Positions 49,710-62,537 of a DNA stretch of 64,000 bases are shown here, in pieces. Every line of letters begins with the position of its first letter. Position 1 is the first letter of the stretch. A program made the translations under genes and the position numbers. Below the pieces are notes generated by a model. That model saw only the letters and a program-made list of their open reading frames with translations, ran no database searches and was not told the origin of the DNA. This DNA comes from Trifolium pratense (taxonomy: Eukaryota > Streptophyta > Magnoliopsida > Fabales > Fabaceae), in assembly GCF_020283565.1 (NCBI RefSeq), contig NC_060061.1, positions 46,537,362 to 46,601,361 of the forward strand, in the 5' to 3' direction.

Positions 49710-50010
49710 GGTGAGGAAGCGAGTGAAGCGAGCGTTTGTGATGTTACTATACGGTGCCGAAAACCGGTGCTTCTTTTCCGAAGGAGAAAAAGAATGGAGA
49801 AGGAAATCTTACATATTTAAGTTTTAATATGTATTTTTTTAAAAAAATTACATGTAATTATTTTTTGAGATTCAACATTCAAATTAGAATTGATTATATA
49901 GATAAAACCAATTATACTCGATCAAAACATATTTAAATATAACTATCAAATATAGATCGATCTCTAAAGTCAATTTAATTTTGCTGATCCGAAAGTAAAA
50001 CAAAAGATAC
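49710..50010. other. Intergenic, low complexity
   Basis: No gene. Similar in its second half to the DNA before the upstream modules of the other ankyrin genes. Confidence 0.45.
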
Positions 50011-50328
50011 ACAATATGTGAAAACCTTTGCAAATATAAATAAGAATATTTCTCCAATATAGACCAATGGATTGCCCTTTAAGAAAGAATAGAAAAAAGA
50101 GCTAACATCATCAAGGAAATGAGAAACACGATGAAATACAAATCCTTATATCAGGCTAAAGCCAAAAGGTGAGCAAGAATGTAGTTTAATTTTTTTCTTT
50201 TGGAGCAAAGAATGTAACTTTTACTTAAGCTTGAATTTCACCAAACACCAAATATATGGGTTGTTTCACTAATTAAAGTTGCAACGATGAAAACCAAAAG
50301 TAGAGGAAGAAATAAGAATAAAGTAATA
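50011..50328 (+). promoter_or_regulatory. Conserved upstream module of ankyrin gene C
   Basis: Third copy: ACAATATGTGAAAAC, TATAGACCAATGGATT, CAGGCTAAAGCCAAAAGG, AATAAGAATAAAGTAATA. Ends about 1.55 kb before the start codon. Confidence 0.7.
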
Positions 50329-50639
50329 ATACATAGTCTTAGACACGCCATATTTCACTATTATTCTGTTTAATGTTCTAAAAAGTCGAACGTGAATTTG
50401 AATGTCAATAAACTTTTTCTTTTTGGCTGTACACGGAATAAAGAGTTTAATGGTGTAAAATATTTTTATATGATCATCCAATTAACAATTATCATTTTGT
50501 CATATCATATTAAGAAAGTGATCAGATGAAGTGGGGTGATGTGACGGAAACCATGATTGATATTGATTCACAGTGTAAAGTATTTTACACTACCAGTGCA
50601 TGTTCTTTTTTCTCCGGAATAAATTGCAAATACAAATTT

Positions 50640-51540
50640 TGTTCACGTATGAGAACATAAAGTGAATACAGCGAGTGAGCTGCTCTTGGATTTCAAGAGC
50701 ACTACTAAAGTTTATATACATTGTTTACAATAGAATGGATCTGCCCCCCTTTTCCCCTCCTAAGTGCATCCTTTTATAGGCCATCATTCCTTGAACTAAT
50801 GGGCCTTTCCTAAGATTTGGGTGTTCAGGCCCAATAAGCTATGACACTGATATCCATATATAGCTCGTCCGTACAGGACACGTGGAGCTGAAGCACAGGT
50901 GACCCACGACACTCGTTTGTGCAAATCACGTAGCAGGAGCATGCCTAGCTCACATCACTATGTTCGTACAGGATGCGACGAAGTCCAAGCCGAGGTCCGA
51001 ATGAGTTGCATAGTTGAACTAAAGGTGAAGCTCAACATTGCTTCGATGATCAACCTGAACTAGACATGTTGAAGGAAGGTAGAGCTCGTGGTGGAGTTGA
51101 GTTAGGCATGTTGAAGGAGAAATTCATGGTCGAGTTGAGCTAGGCATCTCGATGGTGGAGCTCATGGTCATGCTGAGCAAGGAATGCTAAAGGTTGAGCT
51201 AAGCCGAGTATGCTAAATGTGGAGCTCACGGTCGAGCTGAGCTAAAACGGTAATTAATCTCTCTATGTAACTCCAAATTTAGCAGAGTTTGATTCTGTGC
51301 AAAGATAGCTTGATTACGGTTGTTTCGGTATCAGTTTTGTGAATTATTGGTCCAAATTGAGTTCTGTGCGAAGCTTTAAACTTAAGGCTCAGAAGTAGAT
51401 TTTGTGCAGAATTTTGGTGGGGGGCAAAATCCAACAAATTATAAAATAGGGGGGTAAAATTCCACATTTTAAAATAGGGGGGTAAAATTCCGCATTTTTC
51501 AAAATAGGGGGGTAAAACTGCATTTAAGCCTTTATTGGCT
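50640..51540. repeat. Repeat-rich intergenic stretch before gene C
   Basis: 51050-51245 is a degenerate tandem repeat around GAGCTCATGGTCGAGCTGAG. 51420-51525 has three units of about 34 bp containing AAATAGGGGGGTAAAATTCC. No coding motif is visible; the GC-richer 50740-51250 part looks like LTR-type DNA, unclassified. Confidence 0.55.
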
Positions 51541-51770
51541 TAAATGTATTACAGTCAGAAGAGAGTGTAAGATTAATTACCATCAACTAAACTATTTGAC
51601 CAATATGAATTGATTAGGATTCGAGTCATCGCTAACGACGGTAGAAACTTTATACCAATATTATGATAAAAAAAAAAAAAAAAGAATGATGAATTATTTA
51701 ACACTCAAACTCATAATTGAAGAGAATATCAATTTTTCTTTTATGGAAGTATCGGATTCATAGATTTTCT

Positions 51771-51778
51771 TATATAAG
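51771..51778 (+). promoter_or_regulatory. TATA box of ankyrin gene C
   Basis: TATATAAG in the conserved block, 101 bp before the ATG. Confidence 0.68.
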
Positions 51779-51878
51779 GGAATTATGTTGCACTACGTCT
51801 CCTTACAACACTACCTACCAATCTCACATTGATCATTTGTACTTCTCATTTTCATTCTACGTTTTTCAAACTTGCCAA

Positions 51879-54800
51879 ATGTCTCATCTTGATCATGTTG
51901 AAAGCCGCGGTATGCCTAAACTCTCTTGATATTAATCATGTTATTTTTTATAACTCGATAATATGAAATAACATAGAACGACATTTATTTTGAAATAAAT
52001 CATATCGATGAAATACTTTTGATAATTGACTTTTTATATATATTTTTAAACGGTACAGTCGTAAAATGACCATTAAAGTTAATGTTATTATTCATAATAA
52101 TTTCTTTTATGTAGTTCCGGATTTCGAGGAATTAGTAATGTCAGGCAAATGGAAAGCTATTATTAATCTTTACAAAAGTGATAAAAATTATCAAACATTA
52201 AAAGTCAAGAAAAGAGGAACAGCATTACATGTAGCAGTAAGCAATGGCGATTTAGAGGGTGTGAAATTACTTGTAAATGTATTACTAAGTATGTGGAAAG
52301 ATGATGACAAAAAGCATCCATTAAGAATGCTGAATGAAAGAGGTTCAACACCTCTTCATATTGCAGCATATAGAGGATTCTTAAGGATGTGTCAATATAT
52401 AATTGGAGAAAATGGTGAAAGGAAGGATTTGATTACAATAAATAATGATGATGGAGAAACACCACTTTTTTGGGCTGTGGAAGGAAACAGTAAAAAAACT
52501 TTTGTTTACCTACATAATTTTTTCCCACATGAGGTAAATCTTGTTATGGATTACAAAGGTACTACCATCCTCCATGTTGCCATTCAAAGGGAAATGTTCG
52601 GTTAGTTATTTCTATCTCGTTATTACTTTATTTTATTTATTCCTTTCTTCTCACTTTTATATATATATATATATATATATATGAATCAAATAAGTTTTTG
52701 GTGCGAATTGATCGTAATTACTATAAGTTTTTGGGTTGGATCTGTCGTAATGGTTAAGTCCCAATAGGCGTGTGACGTTTTAGGCCCAATGGGCGATATG
52801 TAAAATTCGCCCAGAACAAGTTCTTATTTATATTTTAAATAAAAGATATTTTTTAAAAAAATTGCATTTTTTTAATATAAAATATATTAATTTTACTAAA
52901 TTTATTTTACAAAGGATCTCTTTTTGGAATTTGCACATAACCTCCAAATGTATTGGGACGTTCTTGGTTAACTCAAGAGTAAAAGTAAATAAGTTTGTGA
53001 AAAGATAAAAAGAGGTGAAAGCATGATTTCAGAATCATGGTTTTCGGATTATGTTTACGGCCGCATTGTAATCGCACTAGAAATCACAATTTTAACTATA
53101 TTCGTTCAAATCTTTTCATCAAATCTTATGATAAAATCAAAAGTGTAAATTATAAACTTATTTTAATTAAGAAATTCTCTTATGATATAAGTTAATCTAA
53201 TCTTGATAAAAAAATATATTTACTAAAATTCTTAGTGTGTCCCAATAATACATTTACGTGTCTTGTGCAACAGATTTGGCAAATATAATAATGCATTGCT
53301 ATGCTAGTTCTAAAATTAACTCTAAGATGAACGAAAATGGTGTCACTCCTCTTGGAGAACTTGCAACTAGGACATCAGCCTTCGAGTGTGGAAATCACCT
53401 ATCATGGTGGGAGAAAATTTTGTACAAATGTATGTAACACCTATCAGCCTTCAACTTGCAATATATTCTATGCAATATTGTTTATTGTTCAAAAGAAAAG
53501 TTCATGAAGGGGAAATAATTAAGAGACAAATCTTGTGACATTCATGACTGTTTGAATTTACTTACATTATATATATTACTGTTTGACAAATCTTGGGTTT
53601 TGGTATATATAGCGTTCTTTTTAGAACATAATTTGTGTTTTTTTGTCTTGCGTAGAATACCTCTTGTACTTTTCCTACTTTTTCTATATATAATATAATA
53701 ATATACCATATTTTGCCGTTAAAAAAAAAAAGTCTAATTTTCTTTATAATATTTTTGTGTCAAGGTTTTCCTTTAAAACTCCAGGATGCAAAAACTGAAT
53801 TTGAATCGCTTCGGGAAAGCGTAAAGAAAGGTAAGCTTCCAATGAAATGCTATTATAATACATTCTCCTTGCCATTATTTAATGTTTTGAAATTAATGAA
53901 CAATATTACTAGTAAATTGGTTTTTCATCCTGGAGTTTTCCTTTAAAACTCCAGGATGCAAAAACTGAATTCGAATCGCTTCGAGAAAGCATAAAGAAAG
54001 GTAAGCTTTCAATGAACATGCTATTGTAATACCTTCTCCTTGCCATTATTTAATGTTTTGAAATTAATGAACTATATTACTAGTATTAGTAGTACTCATG
54101 TTTTTTTAAATAAATGGGATAATAATCGCTCCTTCTAATCTTTGATATAAGAAAATGTTCATCTCATAAGTCCTAGTTCAACCGGCAAAAATGCCGAAAT
54201 TGTTAGGTCGGACGTCGTGATCCGAGTTCGAATCCGAAATCTCACAATTATATGTGAGTTTATTTTCAATGGATTACAACTTCATCTAATATAAAACAAA
54301 ATGTTTATCTTTTAAATAAAGAACAAAAATAGAGAAAACATTTTGTTTAATACTCAAATTAAAAATAAAAAATAAATATATGAATGTAATTTAAGAGATT
54401 GTTTAAGCGTTTCTAATTTAAAAGAGATGAATCTAGTGTTTAGTATAAGTGGGGCAGATTCGGAGACAAATTCGGAGTGAGTATCGATGTATCTAATTTT
54501 TGCAGGCCCTTATTTATTGAAGACTCGCTGCCACAACAGATGCTGCACATGTTGCACATGTATCTTAGTCGGTCCTACAGCAGAGTTAGATGCAGCTCAA
54601 AGTGGTGATATATCAATACAATTAAGTGATGTTGAAGAAATACAAACGGAAGACAAAGTAGAATCTATTTTTGATCAATTGTTCAAATGGCCTGTCGTGT
54701 CACTATTGAGTATGTATATAATTAATTTAATTTCTTCCAGTTTTATACATGCTTTAATTTGCCATTTATTAGTACTATGGTGAGATATGGTGGGACTTAT

Positions 54801-57800
54801 ATTCATCAAATGTTGGAAAATAAATTTATGCATGGAGAGGCAAAGCTATGTGTTGCTATAGAGTAACTTTGACGACCTCAAAAATATTTTTTTATTTGAA
54901 TAAGTTAATAGTATATTTTATATATTTTGCTACCACAAATGAGTTTATTTTTTTTAAAATTAGTAAAAATAAAAAAGTCAAAAGATATTCACTTATTTTA
55001 TAGATATATTTCATCTTGTTTTTAACACTTCTAATCTTTTAAACAACTATACAGAGAGTTTTGATAACAATAAAAATTGTCAAGACAAAAATTAAAATTT
55101 ACTTTATTTTATTTCCTTTGATTTGGACCCCTCGTAAATAAATTTCTAGGTTCGCCACCGTATGCATGCATGGTAGAATAAGTATTTTATTATGCACAAT
55201 AGAATCAACATTTTTTTCCGATAAGCTTAATTCAATTGGTACCACACATTTTATATGCACGGGCCAAAGTTCGAACCTCAGATACTTATTTATTCACCTT
55301 ATGAGTGTAATTTCTAACCACAAGGCTTTCTGACCAAAAAAAGAATTAACATTTTTTTATGTTCATAAATTCTAGTTCAATCGGCAGAAATGTTGAAATT
55401 GCTAGTGTCGGACGCCATAACCGGGGTTTGAATCCCAATCCACAATTTTATATGTGTGCATTTTCAATGATTTGTCATTTCGTCTATCTATAAAAAAATT
55501 ATTAATTTTTTATTACCTCAAGTTACCATTGCTTTTTCCGTTTCATGTACAGTTAATTAATTTTGCAGACTTAGACAAAATAAAGATTACAAAGAGGAAG
55601 TGCTTATATGCTAATCGGCTCTTGGATGAACTTATGGTAAATTTTAACGAATCATATTGGGGTGGTGGGGATGAACCACCAGATGACGAAGAACGTGATG
55701 AGGAAGAAGCAAAAGATGTGATGAAGATCGGAGGTAAGATTTATAAAATATTTTTCATAAAAAAAAAAAAAGGATTTTAAGTAAAATAATTTTACTAAAT
55801 TAATTCCTCTCTCCTATAACAAATGTATCATATTTGCATTGGTGGCTATGGTGCAGCAAAATACCACGAGGGCGCACTGAAAAAAGGTAATTAAAATATT
55901 AACGAGAAGATAATTAAAATATACTAAAACAATAGAATAATAATTTTTTTTATATGTTTGCAGAGTATTTACAATTACAAAATACCACAGAGGAAAGTAC
56001 CAGCACAAAGGAAAGTAATGACACAATATGTTTGATTGCAGCAAGAAATGACGTAGTGGTAATAATGCAAGAGCTTATATCTAAACTACCAATTACAAGT
56101 AACAAGAAAAGGGTATTACTTGAAGCAATGATGGATATTGAAACAAAATTATTAGAAGAGAAAAATGTCAAAAAAAACTCAACATATTTGGTTGCAGCAA
56201 AACATGGAATAGTGGAAATTACGAGGAGACTTGAAGAAAATATTATAGGTGTCATCCATGATAGAAACTCTAACGATGAAAATGTTTTGCTTTTAGCAGT
56301 GAAGTATAGGCAACCACAAATTGTTGAGGAGTTGCATAGTAAGAGTTCATTCAAAGACAAGAGTATCTTTACAAGCCTATGTCAACAAGTGGATAACAAT
56401 GGAAATACCATGTTACATTTGGCAGCATATACATCACTCAACAAAGAAACTACTTGGACGATATCTGGTCCTGCCATGCAAATGATGTGTGATGTCAAGT
56501 GGTATAAGGTACATTTATTTATATTTATATTTATATTTTCAATCGATAAGAGTTTGATATGAGAATTCACATAATAACATGTTATATAATTTTTTGATAG
56601 AATTTGGTTAGAAGGAGAAAAATTATCTAATATATTTCATTAGTTTGAGATGGAAAAGGGCTCTCGGTATCCTCAAATGTAATCTTGTTACATACATAAG
56701 GATGTTGTTATTGTGGGAATCTCGTATGTCGGTTAGCAATGATGTCTGGTGTTGGAAGCATGACCCAATGGGTTGTTTTCAGTCAAATCCATGTACATGG
56801 TTATTGAGGGTTGGAGGAGGTCTGATAGGACTTATCTAGTTTCTTGATCCACCCATTTAATTAGCTAGGGTCTAGGAGTCGTGGGCCACGTCAAAAGTGA
56901 TTGTCTTTTCGTGACAACTCCTACAAGATAGAGTGCATGCACACCAAAAAGTGTTGGTGGGGTCATATGTCACTTCGTGTGTGTTATGTGGGGAAGGAGT
57001 GTGTGTTATGATAGGATTTCCCCAATTTTGTATCTTATATCTAGGTCGTTATGGAGAGAGTTTGTGTCCCTCAAGGAATATTGTGCAACTTATCGAGACG
57101 TTCATTGGTTTAGGTACGGGGTGTCAGACCTAGTTTGGGTTAGCTTTAGTGTGACATATTGTTGTGTGGTCTATTTGGACCTTTTAGAATGATATTATCT
57201 TTGTTGGAGGGTCTTAAGGAATCGAGAAGGTGTTGGATAGGGTAAAACTCATTGGTTGAAAATGCTTTTATGGGCAAAACCCTACCAACTCCTGCTCTTT
57301 TTATGAGTGGGAGTTGTAACCTCTCCTGTGTTGGGATTGTTAGGGTTTAGTGGGGCTGAAATACCTGCCTATTTTGAGATCTGGTTGAGTTGGCTATCCC
57401 GGGGTGTTTCTTGTCTTTGGCTGGTTTCCTCGTTTTCTCCTTTTAGTTGACAACTTTGGTGGTTTTCAGTCTCTTTGGCTTCTTTGACTTTTCTTTTTAT
57501 TTGATGAATTTTTTTTTTGGCTAGTGTATTTCTAATACTCTTCATTTGTACAGTGACTTGCTTCTCTTCTTATATATATATATATATATATATATGATTT
57601 GCCATTAAAAAAAAAATCATCTTAAATTTACTATTTGAGTCATTTTCACATATTGTGATGAATTTATTTCATTCTTTATAATACTATCGTTAATATATGT
57701 TTTATGTTTTGACATTGATATATATAGTACATCCAAAGAACAGTACCACGCCATTTCAAACATAGAACCAACAAAGACGAGAAAACCCCAGGTGAAATCT

Positions 57801-58342
57801 TTAAGGAGGAACACGAAGAACTTCTACAAAAAAGCACTGACTGGTTAAAAGATACAGCAGAGTCATGCTCAGTTGTAGCAGCACTGATTGCAGGTCTCTC
57901 CTTTGCAACATCAGGCAGTGTCCCTGGAGGCAATAACGACTCAGGAAAACCAACATTAGAAGGACAACCTGCATTTGAAGGATTCGCTGTATCTTCGTTA
58001 ATCGGACTTTACTCCTCCGGCATTGCACTCATCATGTTCCTTTCTATACTAACTTCTCGAAAACAAATCGAAGACTTTGGTATAAACTTGCCAGCCAAGC
58101 TTCTTGCAGGCTTAACTTCTCTCTTCATATCCATTGTTGCCATGTTTATTTCTTTCTGTTCTGGACATTTCTTTGTTCTAACAGATAAATATGCTAAACA
58201 TGATATCCTGTTCTATTTATTTATTGCCTTTAGCATTCCTGTCATATTCTATGGAGCTATGCAACTTCCGTTATATATTGATCTTCTTAATATTATTTGG
58301 AAGAAGTCGCCACCACCAAGTATTAAGGGTGTTCATTTGTAA
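51879..58342 (+). CDS. Ankyrin-repeat/PGG-domain membrane protein C, nine exons
   Basis: Exons: 51879-51909, 52115-52600, 53274-53429, 53765-53830, 54581-54709, 55569-55733, 55857-55886, 55964-56508, 57728-58342. They total 2223 bp, 740 residues, open. Four N-terminal ankyrin repeats (TALHVAVSNG, TPLHIAAYRG, TPLFWAVEG, TTILHVAIQ), a linker with an acidic stretch near the end of exon 6 (PDDEERDEEEA), further repeats in exon 8, and the PGG domain with four membrane segments. I chose the exon 5 acceptor at 54581 because it gives the same 129-bp exon as gene A. An alternative at 54506 would add 25 residues rich in cysteine. A second, unusable copy of exon 4 follows it. Intron 8 holds a LINE fragment. 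Family role as for gene A. Confidence 0.87.
53640..53732 (+). mobile_element. LINE-like 3' tail in gene C intron 3
   Basis: Ends TTTTGCCGTTAAAAAAAAAA, closely matching the end of the LINE fragment at 57598-57616 (TTTGCCATTAAAAAAAAAA), preceded by a TATATA-rich run. Confidence 0.5.
53936..54000 (+). pseudogene. Tandem duplicate of gene C exon 4, splice-defective
   Basis: Nearly identical to exon 4 (53765-53830), 170 bp downstream, with a good donor. Its acceptor has changed so that the AG falls one base later, giving 65 bp instead of 66. Inclusion would shift frame and hit TAA at once. Confidence 0.75.
54165..54300 (+). mobile_element. SINE, copy 1 (gene C intron 4)
   Basis: A-box-like CTAGTTCAACCGGC and B-box GAGTTCGAATCC are at tRNA-like spacing. 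Shares about 90 bp of similar sequence with the copy at 55366. Confidence 0.65.
55366..55500 (+). mobile_element. SINE, copy 2 (gene C intron 5)
   Basis: CTAGTTCAATCGGC and GGGTTTGAATCCC, same family as the copy at 54165. Confidence 0.65.
56640..57616 (+). mobile_element. 5'-truncated LINE in gene C intron 8
   Basis: Translation gives degenerate zf-RVT motifs of plant L1-type LINE pol: DVWCWKHDPMGCF, then CVLCGEG and a CP-like region after it, broken by stops. It ends in a TA-rich run and ten A. The matching introns of A and B lack it. Confidence 0.72.
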
Positions 58343-59227
58343 GGGGTGTTTGTTTTATTGTATTGCTTTGTGGATTGACACACATGATAACTTTTTTTTT
58401 TACTATGGTTTGTATTTGAATAACGTCTCGTGTGTGTTGAATATGTTTGGAGTACTACTGATATAAATGTATTGTGTGATTAAGTGTTTGTATAATATTA
58501 TAATGTGTGATGAAAGATTATATGAATTTTCAATTGGTTCAACCTATATCCCATATTCTATACATTATAGCAAAATGCTCGTGCATAATGATACAGAAGG
58601 CCGAGGACGATGTAATTAATGTCTAGCTTCTTCGCTGTATGTATACATGTTGTTAAGAAGTCTCGCATCGGTTGTGAGATGGCCTGAATAAGTGTTTATA
58701 TACTAGAGACAATCCTCATCTTACAAGCTGGTTTATTAATGATTTTTAATGATTTTCTTTTTTGAAAAATTTGAGAGGCGTTTCCTTTTTTTGCTACTAC
58801 CTCGTAATGGGTGTTTGAGAATTGAGGATTTACTTTGTTTTGAGAATTTTGTTGTGTTTGAAATTTTTGTTATGATGGTAGTTCAAAGTTTCAATTCATA
58901 ATTGCTTCCTATTCTCTCTAAGACTTATGAGATGGTTGATGATCCTTTTACTGATGCAATTATTTCATGGAGTGACACCAATAGAAAGTTTCATTGTTTG
59001 GAATATCCACCAATACTCTCTACCTTTTCTCTGCAAGGGAAAAAAAAAAAACCCAACTAGGCCACTTGTGCTCACTGCCCATCATCCATCTTTCTCCAAC
59101 TAATTACACAATCCTTCCTAAACTAGTTAAAATGAGAATACTCCGTTACAAATTTTATTTGGATATATATAAATTAAATATATTGTTGAAGCACTATTTG
59201 TAAATCTATCAAAATAATTCACCTCAA

Positions 59228-59272
<45 letters not shown>

Positions 59273-60539
59273 AATATATATTTAAATAAGATGTATAAAG
59301 AAGAATTTCAATTACTAAAATAATACTTCAAGTTACATGTACCATCAGGGTTTGAGTCTTGACGGAAGAGTTTTTATTTTTTAAAAAAAAGAGTAAATTT
59401 TGTGGAATCTACTTTCATAATGGAACACATAGTAGGTGTATTTGTTTTAACTTTTAAAGAAGTGACTTTTTTTTGTATTTTTAAAAATAATTTTAAAAAT
59501 AGTAAAATTTATTTTAAATTCATCTTTTTATAAATAAAAAAAATGATTTTGATATTTGATAATTGATAACTTAAATATTCATGTTAGACATTTTTATAAT
59601 CCAAAAATTTATATCTCACAAATGTTTGAAGAGAATATTTAAAACGATGTTTGAAGAGAAGCTATTTAAACCATTTTTTCATTTCAAGTTTTTATTAAAA
59701 AAATCTTTGTTAAATTTTTTTTTTTAAAAAAAATACACACTACGAAAATCATTTTTAAAAAAAGCCAAAACAAACAAACAGTTCAATAACTTAACAAAAA
59801 ACACATTAGTTATACAAAATGCATTGAGACAGGTTTTTTTTTTGTTGATAATATATTATTATCTTTTACTTGAAATGAATATTATAGTTATAGAACACGC
59901 ATAATTTTTTGGAAATTTCATTTAATTTGGCCAAACTAATTACATTTAAATTTTTTTAATTTGATCTCTTACATTATTAATGTTACTATATATAATTAAG
60001 TAATCTTTAATTAAATTTCGGTGTAAATTATATATGTGTGATTAACGTATCGACGAACAAGTTGTAAACTTTGAATGATGCCTTAACATAAGAGATTGAC
60101 TACACCGAAATGATGCCAACATAGTTAGTTCAAAATTTGACAAAAACGACTAATTTATGTTGGCATCGTTAACATAAAAGATTGACTTTAAAAAATTTAA
60201 ATATAAAAAATCAACTTAAAATAAAAATGAAAGGAACCAAACATACAATTTAGCAAAAAAGAAATGATCGAATATGCAAAACTTCAAATTTAAGATTTAA
60301 GCCAAAATTTAATTTAATTTGAATGACATATATATAATAAAAGGAGAGAAATGATACACCAAAGAGTCTATAAGAAGTACTAAGTTCCTAAAGAAAAGAA
60401 AAAAATTGAAGCCAAAATAAATTATAAAGATAAAATGAATTATATTCGAATACAAGTAAGTATGTCAAAATCAATTATAAATTATACATCTTTAGAATAA
60501 ATTTTCCTGATCCAAAAGTAACCAAACGTAGATAATTAA
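58343..60539. other. Intergenic region between genes C and D
   Basis: No gene. 58653-58745 is one inverted arm of the foldback family seen at 48624. 59230-59271 is a TA microsatellite. The rest is AT-rich. Confidence 0.6.
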
Positions 60540-60848
60540 TATGTGAAAACTTTTCCAAACATAAATAAAGAATATATATTTGCCACATGCAATAGACCAA
60601 TGCATTGTACTTAAAGGATAAAAAAGGACTAGCAACATCAAGGTCATGAGAAACACGATGAGATGCTATAAGCCTTATATGAGGCTAAAGCCAAAAGGTG
60701 AGAAATATTGTAGCTTTTGCTTAAGCTTAAATTTCACCCAGAACAATACATATAGCACTTTACTTTTCTCACATATATGGGCTGTTTCACTCAATAAGGC
60801 TGCAAAATGAAAACTAAAAATGAAGAAAGAAATAAGAATAAAGTAATA
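60540..60848 (+). promoter_or_regulatory. Conserved upstream module of ankyrin gene D
   Basis: Fourth copy: ATATGTGAAAACTTTTCC, CAATAGACCAATGCATTG, GAGGCTAAAGCCAAAAGG, AATAAGAATAAAGTAATA. About 1.7 kb before the start codon, with a MITE inserted between. Confidence 0.7.
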
Positions 60849-60960
60849 CAATTAATGTATGCCTCTCGACCTTTTCTTTGTTTGTTTCGTTTGAAAAATA
60901 AAGTGTGAGGAAAGAAAATGAAAGGAAAACAAAGTAGTCCTAGAAGCAAGAAAAACAATA

Positions 60961-61542
60961 CTCCCTCCGTTTTTTTTTTAATTGTCCAGTTTCGTCAGAT
61001 TTAACGTTTCTAAATAACTGTCCATTTAATGTTTTAAGGATACGATTTGTCGATTGTACCCTTTGTTAATTAATCTTATCTTTTTCAATAAAACTAATTA
61101 ATGCTATATATTTGGAAAACTAAATCTTTTTTTTTAAAATTATTTTTGGTACATAACATATTAAATTTTGTTTTTTTTATACATAATATATTAAATTTAT
61201 TGGAAAAAGAAAGTGCGTGCAAAAAAATAAGAATTTATTTGTGGATTAACATTAGGGTATAATAGGAAAATAAGATTCAAAAATACATTTTCTTAATTTT
61301 GTGTTACTATTCTAAATGGGCACTAAATCTTTTTTTTTAATTATTTTTGGTACATAACATATTAAATTTTGTTTTTTTTACATAATATATTAAATTTATT
61401 GGAAAGAGAAAGTGTGTGCAAAAAAAATACGAATTTATTGGTGGATTAACATTAGGGTATAATAGGAAAATAAGATTCAAAAATACTTTTTTCTTAATTT
61501 GTTGTTACTATTCTAAATGGACACTTAAAAAAACAGAGGGAG
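60961..61542. mobile_element. Stowaway/mariner-type element with internal duplication
   Basis: CTCCCTCCGTTTTTTTTTT at the left, inverted as AAAAAAACAGAGGGAG at the right, flanked by TA on both sides. Inside, about 200 bp is repeated in tandem (61120-61322 and 61323-61523). 582 bp, non-coding. Confidence 0.85.
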
Positions 61543-62537
61543 TATAATACTACTATTTTATATTATAGTTGTTTGGATGTAGAAGAGAAAGTTGTAGGAA
61601 TGAAAAGTATAAACTTTCTATTCTCTTGTTTAATTGATTAAAAAGTATGAAGAAAAAATATAAAAATTTGTGAGACAAATTTAGTTATTTTTTTGAGTTA
61701 TAATTTAATCGAGAGATTGAGTGTTTATTAAATAGTACATTAAAAAATTATATAATATTAAATTACGTACGTACATGGATAACCTAATTAAACACTTAAA
61801 TGGAGAACTCTGTTATAGATGTTTAACACGTCTTCAAAAATGAAAAGTTGAACACTAAATGTATTTTAGGAATATCAACAGATAAAATGAACAACAATGT
61901 ACACTACATATTTTTCTTTAGTATATGTGAAAATTCTATAATGTACTTATGGAAGCTAATGACGTCCGGTGAAAAAATAGGAGTTGGAGTTTTCTGTGAG
62001 TTTAGTTAGTAGGGACATTGTATTTTATATTTAAGAGTTGGAGTTCGAATTCTCGACACTTCACTTATTAATCTTAAGAGTAAAATTTCAGTTACTAGTT
62101 ACTTTAAAAAAAACGGAGGTGGTAGAACATATTTTTGGTAAATTCAAAACTTTAATATGGAGTAAAGTGTTAATTAAAGCATATATATATATGCTCTATC
62201 TAACCCTCCATTTCAAACACTATTTGCTGGTTAGTGATATTCAAGTATGTCTCACTGTCCCATTTTATGTGAGATTCATTCTCAAAATGGTGGAACTTAT
62301 ATATAAATTTCGCTCAATAAAAAAAGATAGGAGTAAGACTTGATTAATTGCATTTTTTATATCCTTTACTTTATCATGCTCACACACTTAAATTCTCCCG
62401 AACATTCGTCCTAAGAAGAACTCATTAACACTTGAGCACAAGGGAATTAGGTTTACACTACATCTGCATTCTGCATAGCACTGCCTATCTATCACTCATT
62501 GAAAATTTTCATTCTACTTTCCAACCTTGCCAAATTA

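Noticed and set aside
54165..54260. Possible tRNA gene
   Set aside because: It has A- and B-box-like words but no cloverleaf; the same sequence recurs at 55366, fitting a SINE.
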